Assembly: GCA_002633005.1 (NCBI GenBank)
Contig: NMRA01000204.1
Span: 4,260-66,259 of the forward strand
DNA: 62,000 nt
Direction of reading: 5' to 3'
DNA from: Phoronis australis
Taxonomy: Eukaryota > Phoronida > Phoronidae
The translations under genes and the position numbers were made by a program. Below the pieces are notes generated by a model that was not told the origin of the DNA, searched no databases, and saw only the letters and a list, made by a program, of their open reading frames with translations. Position 1 is the stretch's first letter. Every line of letters starts with the position of its first letter. Below are positions 1 through 12,200 of this stretch, in pieces.

Positions 1-172
1 TTTGTCATCGACTCACACGCGATTTCACAAGAACTTGAAAAGAGAGGCAACTGATTCCATCATCGGGGTGCCCTCCTTGAGTGGCCCTTAATTGAGAAAG
101 AAGGATTTGAAGTAAAGAATAGGGACAGGTGTAGCTGTGGGTGTCATTAGCAGCAGCCCAGAGCTGGCGTGC

Positions 173-299
173 GTTCAGTAGACGCTAGGACCTAGCCAAA
201 AGCTAGTCCAGGTCACGTGTTCTTATTTAAAATACACGGCAATATCTCGCGTAATCTCGCAAAGTCTTGCTTTTAAGCTAGGTCCTAGCGTTACTGAAC
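173..299 (-). repeat. MITE family A, copy 1 (intact terminal repeats)
   Basis: The ends GTTCAGTAGACGCTAGGACC and (reverse complement) GTTCAGTAACGCTAGGACC form 23-24 bp terminal inverted repeats around a 127-bp element. It contains TCGCGTAATCTCGC, TTTAAAATAC and CACGTG (214-219). It is inverted relative to the other copies. Confidence 0.8.
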
Positions 300-1741
300 G
301 GGAGGCTGGACTTTATATCAAACATTCGGCTAAAAATGGAAAAGAGAGCGATAGATGACTCCATTATCCATTGCCACTGAGAGAGGGGTCCCTCGAAGAA
401 ATAAAACAGCTTTGCAATCCCTAAAAAGTGTCTTCTGAATCAATTTGTTCTGGAAAATCTTTGCACAGCGTTTTTTTTTTTTTAGTCTTTTCCGAAGTAT
501 AGATGAATGCACTTTTCAAGTGAGCGCAAACGAAACACTGTAATTGTTTAAAACTGAGGACCCTCTCTAACAGAAATGCCTTGGCGTAGATCCAGCCCTT
601 GTGTTTTTTTCCTGGATTATTCCTACCTGGGGTCACAAACCTTCCCTGTTTAGTGGTGGCGGTGCCCCCGCTTCTTAGTGCGTGTTGTTTACTGACGGCC
701 ATATTTCCTGTGGTCGGGTCACAACTTAATTTTGGCCAGCTGATCTATATTTGCATTTTTAGGAGAAAACACTGTTTTGATATCCAATCTATTTTTTACA
801 TGTAAGTGTTTACTTACATCTTGTTATTTTGTCAATTATGAAGTAAATCGGTTGAGCATTCCCCGGGTTGAAATAGGGTGTGCTGCTACCTATGGGCAGT
901 AGTTTAGGTGTTGGTATGCTGTGCGTGAACTTGGAATTTTGCTTGATCTCAAGATTGCGTATGCGTGAACCTGGAATTGAATATTCATTAGGGCTATCAG
1001 GTGAAATTTTTTGTTCTGTGTGAAGTTTTGTAATTTTTGGCTTCACGGTCACCCATATCTCCTTTACCGTAACTTGTGTCAAAGAATCACGTGAATGATT
1101 AAATCAATCATTGTTTGGAGAATAAGATCGCCAATAGTTGGAAAAACGTTGATGAAAATTTACTATATTTTATTAACAAGTATTTTAATTAGTGCAGTGA
1201 AATTTTTAACAACGTGAACGTGATTATTTGAGTGAAAGTGTCAAATTTCCTCGTGCATTCCAAGTTTCACGCATACGCGATCTTGAGACTAACTTATTAC
1301 AGCAGCAGGTATTCCTCATGGGTATACTTGCCAACCGATAGTTTACACGAGGAACTAAAAAAGAATTTCCGTTTTGATGTTTTTAATTGATCCTTTGTTC
1401 TTGCGTCGCAGTAGGTGAAAAATGTCGGTCGACAGTGACAGTTACATTTCCTATGGCCAAGGTCACAAACTTTTTGGTCAAGTGGCATGGTCTGAATATT
1501 TAGCACAAAAGTCTGAAAGGGAGATGATTGCATTTTGGGTGTGTGTTAATATCCAACCTATTGTTCACATATAACTGGTCCTATATACGCTCTATTTAGT
1601 ATGCTTTATATTAAAAAAAAACGTTGCGCGCTGCATCGCATTTCACAACCTGCTACGATTGAATGCTTCTAAATTNAACGCAAAATCCTGGATCCGACCC
1701 TGACAATTGGCAATTACCACAGTGCCTGGATTTTTATGACT

Positions 1742-1861
1742 GGGTAGCTGTCAATAACGCTAGGACTTTGCTAGAAAGGAGAGACTTCGCGAGAGTTCAG
1801 CAAGAGCACGTGATTTTGGCTAGACCTTTCGCGCCGCGAGACGACTACTGAACTCTACCCC
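1742..1861 (+). repeat. MITE family A, copy 2
   Basis: It starts GGGTAGCTGTCAATAACGC and ends CGACTACTGAACTCTACCCC, inverted versions of each other, with GCACGTGATTTTGGCTAGAC inside (CACGTG 1807-1812). Confidence 0.75.
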
Positions 1862-3446
1862 TTATGGCTGGGAGGCGACACTCGCTGCCTGTTAGTAGCA
1901 ACTTTCTTTCCCGCCCGTTTTAGACTCTGCGGACGACTAAAAACTAAACCCGGTATTGAAACTGAACAGCTGAAAAAAATTCAGTTAATTACAACAAAAT
2001 AAAAGATAAATAGTTATTGTTCCTTTGTGGATGAGTTCCAACGCCTATTTTGTAACAAGCCTGATCAACACAGTGGGCTGACTTTTCCTATACACCACTG
2101 ATTGTCAGATTTCAATTGAAATCGGGGGGTCATGTCATAGGAAATCGTATTTCTATGGCAAGGCCATCTCCTGTACGTCCACGGGTGATATATTGCCCAA
2201 GGGCAGTAACTGTGATGAATTTGTGATTTTTTGGCGGCATCTTACACGACACTCTTTATTTCTTCTGCTAGTTCTTGTTTGGGGCTGTAGTATTTGATCG
2301 AAACGCAAGTTGCGCGTTTGAATCTTTATTTTTACTCGAAGTACATTAGACCCATAAGTATTGTCGCTTTATCTATGATTAGAGACCCTATCGCGTCTAC
2401 TGTGTTTGATGCTTTGGTCATTTGTTTTGATCGGATGTTTTGCAATTTGTTCATAATTATTCCCTCTTCAAGTCAGCATAAGACGTGATTGCTGATACAA
2501 TTTTAATGCACCAGTTGACCGAGACGTGCAAAAGCACGGTGCGCCAATGGATTTTTTGGCGCCAATGACGCGAAGCGCGGCCCTAAAAATGTCCTCCTCG
2601 ATACTATAAAAAAGCCCCTGTGGCAGCTACGTCAGCGCTCGGCGTTCCTCTTGTTTCACTGAACAACAGAACGTCGTCTTCATATCGTACAAAGTCATCT
2701 TACACACACCATGCATACACCGAATTTCACTGGTAAAACTAAGTTCAAGAGGGCATTTCATGTTTAGATCCCTTCCTTTGGAATCAACTGCAGTGTGACG
2801 TCTGGAACTATTCGAGATGAAAATCATTCAGGAAGAAAATACTAACCCTTGTTTTTGAAGAAGAATATTGCGTTTAGTACCTCTTGGCCACAAATTGTAT
2901 GGCCCTCTGCACTCCGTTAACCTTAAAGAGGCATGGAACGCGAAAGCTCGTCAAAAATATCTTTTAAACAATTCCTGACGAGAGTTCCATCTCCATGGGT
3001 AATTCAATTTCCCCTGTGAGGAAATTTCCATAAAAAATCACAAAACCGTGAAATTTTGCGACTTTAAAAATGCTTTGACTTTTCATTGCGGCGTAAACTA
3101 ACTTTTAATGGCATGAAGTAATTATTTGTGGCGTAAATCAGAGTTAATTTACGTGCATTAATTATGCACGTAAACTTTACACCGCAGGTAATTACTGTAC
3201 AACGCAAGTAATTACTTTACGCCGTTATAACTTAGTTTACGCCGAATATAACTAATATAGGCCGTTCATAATTAATTTACACTTCTTACAAGAATTAATT
3301 CGCGAACGTAATTTATGTGCATAACGTTCACCCAAATTGGCCAACGATGAACCTAGTCAGGTAGCCAAATGAAATGTGAGGTTGCCATGTACGACCCCAG
3401 TCCAGCGTGCACAGAAATCGTTGCCCCTGTTTCACAGTGACATCAA

Positions 3447-3560
3447 GACCTCGTTAAAAAGCAAGAATTCGCGAGATTGCGTGAGGTATTACCGCGTATT
3501 TTAAAATGAGAACACTTGAATTTGGCTAGATTTTAGCAAGGTCCTAGCGGGTAGGCTAGG
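3447..3560 (+). repeat. MITE family A, copy 3 (degraded)
   Basis: It contains AAGCAAGAATTCGCGAGATT, GTATTTTAAAATGAGAACAC and TTGGCTAGATTTTAGC in family order. The hexamer is CACTTG instead of CACGTG, and the termini are blurred. Confidence 0.65.
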
Positions 3561-3673
3561 TCATAGTCTACCCACAGATCTTGCCCCGGGCCATTTTTAC
3601 CCGGCCGAACAATATTCCGAATCGTCTGTTTACTAAGCCTATTATCGTGTTATGATGTAAGCGCTTAGGCAGC

Positions 3674-3819
3674 CGTTCAGTAACGCTATCCTCGATAAAA
3701 AGCAAGATTTCGCGAAGTTACGTTTGATATTGTCGTGTATTTTAAATCATTGAAAATGAGAACACGTGATTATCATGGTTAGATTTTAGCGAGGTTCTAA
3801 TGTTACTCAACTCTACCCT
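3674..3819 (+). repeat. MITE family A, copy 4
   Basis: It starts GTTCAGTAACGCTATCCTCG and ends TGTTACTCAACTCTACCC, with GCAAGATTTCGCGAAG and AACACGTGAT inside (CACGTG 3763-3768). Confidence 0.75.
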
Positions 3820-4173
3820 GCCTTCCCAAGGCTAACACTCTGACGTCACTGATAGCGTGTGAACTGATGGTCTGTGCAGGAGTAGCCGAGTCATGATTAG
3901 CTGACTGCTGTGCTGGGAAATGCACTGATTGAAGTAAACGGAGCAATTGTTAACCGAAGGTAATGAATATACGAAAACTGTAAGTTATTAGTTTGGAACT
4001 CAACGCAAACTTTCAAAACAATTAATCCGTGGGGAATTATGACTTTGAGGGAGCGGCGACTTCGTGGCGACTTGAGATTTTTCCAGGTCGCCAACTGGAG
4101 CGTTGTCTACACTTATAGCCAGGTCGCTTTAAGTTATAAATTTAAGTCTAATGAAGGTTTTGCTTTAACTCAG

Positions 4174-4275
4174 GTGCCATCAGTAGGCCTAGTGCTTGAA
4201 GACCATGTTGAGACCGCCGATCCACGTACTGTACTGCCGGTGTTGCAAGCAGTTCTCGCTGGAATCATGAGCTGA
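4174..4275 (+). CDS. Possible terminal exon of an unrecognised gene
   Basis: After a pyrimidine-rich acceptor (TTTTGCTTTAACTCAG|GTG), a frame of 33 codons (VPSVGLVLEDHVETADPR, ending LAGIMS) runs to TGA at 4273-4275. AATAAA follows at 4466-4471. The composition looks coding, but I recognise no family and find no partner exons in 1-4170, which is mostly repeats. It could equally be a chance frame. Confidence 0.25.
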   Translation: MPSVGLVLEDHVETADPRTVLPVLQAVLAGIMS

Positions 4276-7200
4276 AGTAGACAGTGACCAGCTGTCCCTA
4301 GCTCAACTACAGACGGCAAAGATACTATATTCCAAGATGGCCGTCCTAGTGTAATTTGCCTGGTCACACATTTTGGAACAGCGCTACCTATTAGCTGGAG
4401 ACTAAGTTGTATTCGGAGACCCTCAAACCAGGTCTGATCCTGTGGTGAAGATTGTAACTAACTTGAATAAAAACAGGTTTTTTAGACATAAATCCAATTT
4501 TGATGAATTATGTTTATAATTTACTTGAGGAAAACATAATTTTTGATGATGTTATGGCCAATACGATAATTATTGTGATGCAATAACACTAGAATGAAAC
4601 AAAATGCCATTCAAATGAATAACAAAATTTTTCAGATCCCTTTGTAAGCATAGCAATACAATACAATATTAATCTTGAGGAAACATCATTTGTATTAACG
4701 TGGAAGTTTATGCAATTATGATAATATTTAATTATTATAATATTTAACTGTAATTGACTTAAGACTTTGCCAGGGCTATATGAAAGCAACCGCCTGAATT
4801 CAATAGAATGACATTTTCCACATGGTTTTCTAAGTATAGCTACAGAATCAAGTAAATACAACAGTAATTTATATACTATTTTAGCATAATATTTTATCAT
4901 ATCTTACGTAATATTTTTATCATAGATCTTGTTGCTGAAAGACACGGAATAAAATAAATGTGAATAATAAATAGTACTCACTACATAAACAAAAGTAGAG
5001 TAATAATAAATACGAGCATGTTTATCAACATCATTTTTTATTCTAATTTTGTAACACATCAGTTCAAAAGACATTACAAGCACTGTAATTTTAACACACA
5101 ATTGATAAATTGTATGAAAACAACATTCTATGTTTAAAATATATTATACAATACATGTCAATACAGATATTTCAGCTAAGAGACCTAGCACTTCTACTTT
5201 ACTAAAGTTCTGGAATAACTGCAATAAATTTGATTTTGCCAACATTTCAATAATTGTCAGGGATAATGTATGTGGTTTGAGGGAACATACACCACCATCC
5301 GGTACAATGAAAATGTTACCAAGAAAACTTTTCCCACTTATACCGCATATAATTAGTCTACTTCAGACTAATCAATCAATGTTATATATGACTATTGACC
5401 ATTTCATATGAAGACAATGGCATCAATACAATTCCTTGGGCATTAACCTCAAACTGTATCTCAGGGTAAATGCGAATCCCCAAAGTTATCAAAAAATATA
5501 TAGTTTAACAGGTTCACGGTAGCCCTTAATTTTAAGTTTTGCAATTTAAACACGCTCTGCTTGGGTCTTCACCAGGACTAATACAATAGTATCATAGCAA
5601 CTCTGATGTCACATAGACATGCCCCTTAAAAGATACTTCAAAGAGATCGAGTTTTGACAGACAAAAAATGAGACCAATTTCCACAAATAGTTAGTATGAA
5701 AGACACACATTTTGATAGGTTGTGGAGTATAGCAAGTACATGCACGTGCACTCAGCCTAAAAAAATGGGGTCTCGAATTTTTGAGAGTGTGTACCTATAA
5801 CTAAGAAAAGATTGCTGGAAGTGGACTTTGTCTCATTCTACCTTTTTCGGAGTTTTTGTTTCTCTGGGGCAAACCTTTTTGTCCATTACGCCAAATAGGG
5901 GGGGGGGGCTCGTTCGAGCCATATGGCCCAGAGCCCACTGGATGTGGGCATGGGAAACAAGCTGTGTGGGTACAGTGCAATGGATCAAAGAAGAAAGAAG
6001 TTGTTTAGGGTACATATTCTTCAGCAAGATAGCCGGAGGCACGCATATCCTGTGATATGCAGAGTAGTGCCTGAGAACTTGATACTAACACATCAAATCA
6101 GACTGTTTACACTAAAACAACAGTTTCTTATTTTTGTTGATTAGTGAATTGTTCCTCTTGGATATGGCGGCTACACAATCACAGGTTATGTAACTCTTCT
6201 AAGGGTTTACCTGCTAGGTCAGATCTATGCATACTCTGCACGGCCCAACTCGCACAACTAAAGAAATAGTCTACACACCAACAAGCAACATCATTACAAT
6301 GTGCAATCTTGCAAACATTCTCCACTAAACCTGGCCATGTAAGTGCTATCTCACCCCAGTTTTCACACAGTAAACAAGGCCAGCTGACCAGGACACTGGG
6401 ACCCTGACCCTGTAACCTGAACTGTAGACTACACACAGCTGATACAACTCCACTTCAATTTTGTTACATTCCTGGCAGAAGATGTGCAGCCACTACTGAA
6501 TGAGTCTCGTACGGCCATGCTGTGGGCCTCAGTGCTGTCAACTGCTAGTAATCCCTAATAGGTAGGCCTGCTACTGTTCTTATTCCACTGCAGTACTGAC
6601 TCCTGTTCTCCGATCAGCACTTGCCAGTAGTAGTATGGAATATATAATGAATATACACTTACCTCTCCTTATATTTAGGCAAGCGAAACAAAGTATTTTG
6701 TAAGCACCAGGGGACACACTGGCATATTTAAAGTCATCCATGTTATTATGCTGTATTTGAGCGCCTTCCAGAAGGTGGTGCTACTTGTAACGCTGTGACG
6801 TATTTAGGTCATAAGTCGGAGATCTTAGGTAACTATAAAATCTTTGCAGACGGTGGTCACTGAAGCTGAAGGCCGACTGCAGAGGCACCTGTTGGTTTCT
6901 GACAAAACGAAAAGCCCACGTTGTTGCCCACGGTCACTCTTTCTCTTGAGTAGGGTGGAAGAACAACGACACATTTGTTACATGCGAAGATGTGGTTGAC
7001 ATTAAACTTGACTGCATTGAATGAATAGACCTCTTTTCATCTCTGGAGAACAGACAACCCCTGTCTTGGCTGCAACAGCACTCTTCCAACTCTGCATTTC
7101 TTCCCCTGGTACAAAGCTGTAGTCTTCAGCTGGCTGGCTACATTTCCTCCAGCACTCTGTCACAGGATATGCTTAACCCATTCTCACGAAGAACTCCACC

Positions 7201-8815
7201 AGCGTCCACTTTCTGGTGTGTGCAATGAAAGCCCAACAAGACATGCCAATGTGGCGGGGTAGACTAAGGTATCTACCATTCCTTTGAATGTTGATGGATA
7301 ACAACACCTGCTTTTAGATGCAACACTGAGAAATGTGACATTTCTGGTCTTGTGTTAGCCTACAAAGCTGAGTTATTGGTATTAGATACCAGCCCCCTAT
7401 ATAATTTCTGACCAGTGCATGAACCTTTGAACTAGGCAGCACATTTTTAACTAACTTGATTTTTGGTCAGCGAGTAAAGATTATTCAAGCTCGATTTAAA
7501 TTAAAGTCAGTTATTTAATCTATTAATTTATTTCAAATAACAAGTGTAATACATGCTCTTCATGAACAGCACTTTTGAGTTGAATTAATCTTCAATTTTA
7601 GATTTTAAGTGGAAAGTTAAATATTTTAAGACCAAAATTAAATAAATTGCTCCATATGTGAGATTACGTTTGGGTTGAGACTACAGACTGTAGAACTTAA
7701 GCTAAAATGCCAATCTTATTTTTTCAATTTCCATCTGTCTGAATGGTTCCTGTATTTGCAACAACATTTTTGGCCTTCATGTTATCAAGGAAGTCCTTGT
7801 AAAATGACCGGACTTGCAGAGGCCATTTGGGTGGACTGTCTTCACTCAAAATAACTCCAAGAAACCACTGGATACCGTCTGCAGCAACCACTCCCCATCA
7901 CTGCAAATGTGCCCACACAGTTTCAACTCCAGACAAAAGCGGTTTCATAGGCGGGACCCCTCTTTTTAAAAAAATCCCTGGTCCGACCTCCCTTTTAAAA
8001 AATCCTGGATCCATGGGTTTCTTAGATCAGATAACAACCTAGTCTATTATAATACCTCGCCATCCTTTGATAGAGCTTGGCAAGTTATAGACCTATTATC
8101 TACCACAGTTAAGTCCCTCAAGGTCACTAAAACAGAAACAATAACATCGTTTTTGGCTAATTATCCATCGTATTTCCTCGAAAAATGTGATTCCAACAAA
8201 ATTTCTTGAGGAATTCAAATTCAGAGGCCAAAGACATTGAAAAATCACTAGTTTTAGTCCATGAATAATTTAATTCAACCAGTAGTTTATTACCCCGAAG
8301 TCATCACAGTGTGGCAACTGCGCTCCTCCACACAAAAGAAGCTCGCTTTTCTTCTGACATCGAACTAAAAGACTCCGAATATCGCGAGCTACATGTACAA
8401 ATCTATTGGCAAAGATTACACAGCTGCAGTATAGGTCACAGTTCTAATGCTTAGTCCGCAATTGCCATCAAACCTGGCGCACTCATTTTTAGGGAGCTGC
8501 CAAGATCCTGATTGTGACTTTAGAGCTTATTGGTTAGTGGCCATCATCTTGAAATAGCTGCCATTTTTGAAGTTTTACGTGGCTAACATTGTTTTATTAA
8601 AGTGTGCATTATCATGGTGGATATAGATACCAATTTTGAGTAACGATTCCTCAGCGTTCTGCAGTCGGTAGTCTGCCCCACTGATAATTTAGACTATGAT
8701 CACAAAAGTATACATATGTGTCAGTCAAAGTTCGATGTTAAGTCTACATCTGAAAACACCAAAGACAGGGGATTAGTACTTAAAGGTATGTAGACACTAC
8801 CACCATCTCAGCTGG
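4276..8815. other. Intergenic stretch, no gene supported
   Basis: An AT-rich section (4440-5450) is followed by mixed DNA. On the minus strand, 6179-6436 is an open frame rich in Cys and Trp, and 6900-7250 holds short open segments broken by stops. These may be transposon remains. 7930-8030 carries a diffuse repeat (AATCCTGGATCC) also seen at about 1684. Confidence 0.45.
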
Positions 8816-9052
8816 CCCCAATGGAGACGAGCTAGCTCCATCCCATAGACCCTCCATATGCTGAAAGCTTTTCGGTGAATTTGCCTCACACAGATTAACC
8901 CATCAAAGTTATGTTGAAGTAGCTTCTGTGGATAGAGGGACACCCTAGGAGGCCTAATTCCGGCTTTAACTTTTCTCACCTGAGACGTGAGTACTTGTTG
9001 GAGGTGGCATGTATATGGAGGGCCTAAGGGTGGCCACCGTCTTTATTGGGGT
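8816..9052. repeat. Inverted-repeat (MITE-like) element abutting AGMAT exon 1
   Basis: The left arm (8816-8862, CCCCAATGGAGACG ... CCCTCCATATGC) is the approximate reverse complement of the right arm (9008-9052, GTATATGGAGGGCC ... CTTTATTGGGG), about 45 bases each. The right arm ends about 45 bases before the exon 1 acceptor and 65 before the ATG. Confidence 0.6.
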
Positions 9053-9117
9053 GGTACTGTCCGTTAGGTACGCTGTATATTCTTTTTTGTGATTCAGGTA
9101 TTCCAGTCTTCCACAAC

Positions 9118-9295
9118 ATGCACGCTTCTAGTAAACTCGCCTTCCAGATGGCGAAGTGTCACTTTCAACGACACTTCTCCGCCTCTTCTAGACTGGCAGA
9201 TTTCAATCGTCCTATTTCGGGTAAAGATGCGCCTCGCTCAGGAGGTATTGCTTCGATGTTTCGCCTACCCATACAAGACAAGTTGGATGCCAAAG
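9118..9295 (+). CDS. AGMAT: AGMAT-like coding exon 1
   Basis: This exon encodes residues 1-59 plus one base: the putative transit peptide and the family's N-terminal block ending in FRLPIQDKLDAKG. The ATG at 9118 has A at -3 (AACATGC). An earlier in-frame ATG at 9046 exists, but a pyrimidine-rich acceptor (TTTTTTGTGATTCAG, ending at 9097) lies between them, so 9118 is preferred and 9098-9117 would be 5'UTR. The donor is AAAG|GTACGT. Confidence 0.85.
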
Positions 9296-12200
9296 GTACG
9301 TGTATTGCTATTCTAGGAAAAGAAAGTTCTGTTGTCGAATGTCGCACGTTAGTTGTTTTTAAAATCTAAATGACAGAAAGGCAACTGTAGTCATTTATTA
9401 TCATGTTGGAATTTGTGGGCTAGTCATTGCTCAGTACGTGGTATCAGATTCATGGGATTTGGAGTATATTGTTGAAAAAGACCAACTAGATAATTTAAAG
9501 TCACAAAAGCCCCCTATCTTTGTTTTACTTCTGTTGACGAACATGCGAGTCTCCTGCTTTTGTTTCTATGCTACTCAGGTTTGGATGCTTGCTTTGTTGG
9601 CATACCACTGGATATAGGAACGTCCAATCGGTCTGGTACCCGACTCGGACCAAGGCAAATACGCACAGAGTCGGTACTTATTCGAGAAGTGAATATGGAC
9701 ACAGGTTGGTACCGCTTATCTCAACGCATTCAGCTGTTAATAAAGTGAACTCATAATGAGTACCCATCAAACATTTCTAGTCTTTTGCAGCTGTCTGTAT
9801 GAATGTGGTTTTATGCATATCAGCCAATAGGAATTCAATTTTTCATTATACAGTAGACACAGCCATGTGTAATCAAAAGTCAAATATTCACATACCCTGT
9901 CTTCGATTAAACGACCACTTACTCCTATGAAAATTAGTTGACTTTTACGACATGTGTACAATTAAAATAGGTGTTGAAATGCCGTTCTGTTACCAACAGT
10001 TAAAAAAATCAGGTAAAATAGTATAGTGTAAAAAATCTATTAAATGTTCCCTAAGCTTCGAGCAAAACTTTGTATCAAGCGTACGATACAAAGTGCTGAA
10101 TAGAAAGTGTATAGAAGACCATGTGTTTTGGTCAGTTGTGCATTTTGTTAGTGAAACATCTATGCAGGCGTTGAAAGAACATGCAAATGTTCTTCAGTAC
10201 AGTTTTCAATTGTAAAACTTTCTGTCTGCAAACATTTCAGGCGCCATGCCGTTTCAGAGCCTGCAGAGCGCCGATGTGGGTGACATTCCTTTGAATCTTT
10301 TTAACCTTCCAAAAGCGATTGGTGATATTCGCAACGGCATTTCAAAGATTACTTCGCAGGACTGCATACCACTAGTGCTTGGTGGCGATCACACGCTCAC
10401 ATATCCAGTGCTACAAGCTATAAAGGTTTGTAGAATATATAAAGCAAATTGGAATATTTGCTGGTTCATGAACTTGATACCGGGAGCGGCAAACAAGACT
10501 CTTTCAAGGATGTCTATTCCAGTTTTTGATCAAAACTGTAGCTTTTCTTGGTTTAGTTTAGAAAAAAGAAGGCGGATTGTTGAACCGGCTTACACCTTAA
10601 GAGTTAAACATGTAAAATATTGTAAGAATGTACCGAGGCATAAAATTAACTTAGTGGCCCGTCTTCCATCAGGCTCTGCCTCTGCAACAGTAGAGTGAAG
10701 AGCGTCCTGTATCACCCTTGGCAGCGACAAAATGTATATGTTGGTCAGTTAAAGTTCCAAGCCACCGCTCTCGATGACATAAATGCTAACCCTTTAACTC
10801 TTGAGTAAGACCGTTTATCCCTACAACACCGAACCTGGTTTCTTGCTTAACCAAGAGAACACCTGATGGCCTTAATAAGTTTGTATTTTAGGCCTATTTC
10901 TGGTAAGGCAGTGTCAGTCCTCGTGAAGCATGAGAATGTGTCAATGTTGTTTCGGAAGCACAACAACGTATAGTTATGTCTTTGGAGAAATGTTTTGACA
11001 GGTGGTAAAAATTTCATCCGTAGTGTATTCGAATTACGCGAAAAACTTTTGAGTGATCGTGTACGTGTTGTGGCGTCATTAAATCTCGTTTGTAATCACA
11101 AGGATGTCAATTTTGGGAAAACGGAGCAGAGAATTTTCAGTTTTCTTGTGTGTTGGTAGGCTGTTTTGGTATTCATTGTCAGGCAAAACATGGTCCTGTG
11201 GGCCTGATTCACGTGGATGCTCATTCCGACACTAGCGACCAGATGTTTGGAGAGAAGATCACCCACGGTACGCCGTTCCGACGTGCCGTAGAAGAAGGGC
11301 TACTTGACTGTCAGCGTGTGGTGCAGATAGGTCTTCGTGGGTCAACGTATGGGTCGGACGACTTTGACTTCGCGAAGAATGCAGTGAGTAGTCAAACAAA
11401 GCACTTATGTTCGGTTCCATATGCTCAAAGCCACATTTGTCTGTTTTGCATGGTAGTGTTACGACAAGTATCCTAGACGAGGATCTAAGACAAATTTTGC
11501 ATACACAGGCTGCCCCTGCAAAATGGTCCAACAGATTTGTAGTTTTAATAAAGCCCAACACAGAAAAGATATTATTATTGAGATACACTGTTAATGTCAT
11601 TTCGTTTCATTTCCGCACCCATTCGAGTTCGGCCCATTTTTGAAAAATATAAATTACTAGTGAAATCTTTTAGTTTCACTCTTGAAAACTTCGGAATTTT
11701 CATGGGATCTTACGAGGACATACAATTGACGATTTCACTGCAATGAAGTGCAATATGCATTCGATATGATCAGCTCCAAAAAGTCGAGCTTGCCCCAGTG
11801 ACCACTAGCCAAGTAAATAGTTAAGTTACCCCTACCGAGCAATAAAGTCATACCGTTCTTAGGGTTTCAGAGTGATACCAGCAAAGGAATGTTGGCACAA
11901 GTCTCTGGTTCCTTTAATGGACGAAGTTAGACAGCAAATGGGGGAAGGGCCAGTGTACATCAGTTTTGACATCGATGCCTTGGACCCAGCTTTCGCTCCA
12001 GGGACAGGTACTCCCGAGGTGGGAGGACTCACCTCTATTCAAGGACTGGAAATCGTGAGAGGATGTCGCGGTTTGAACGTCATCGGAGGCGACGTTGTTG
12101 AGGTACATAGCTCTTTAGTTTCAACTTTTGGTTGTTTGGTTGAAGAGACATTTCTGAATCACTAGGAACGTTTCTGTTCTTTTATGGAACCCATTCCTTT

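Larger units (their letters stand above)
1..4173. other. Repeat-rich intergenic stretch, no gene supported
   Basis: This stretch contains four copies of an inverted-repeat element family (about 173-299, 1742-1861, 3447-3560, 3674-3819), an AT-rich field of TTACGCC-type motifs (3080-3310), and one ambiguous base at 1676. The open frames are short and do not splice into anything recognisable. The frame at 1663-1851 lies mostly in a repeat copy. Confidence 0.6.

Noticed and set aside
1663-1851. 62-codon plus-strand frame
   Set aside because: Most of it is a family A MITE copy and it crosses an ambiguous base.
6179-6436. 85-codon minus-strand frame rich in Cys and Trp, ending at a GTAAAC donor-like site
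   Set aside because: No recognisable family and no partner exon; kept only as a note in the intergenic entry.
9046-9117. Upstream in-frame ATG for AGMAT
   Set aside because: It lies in the arm of the foldback element and is separated from the exon by a good splice acceptor; ATG 9118 has a better context and starts a transit-like peptide.
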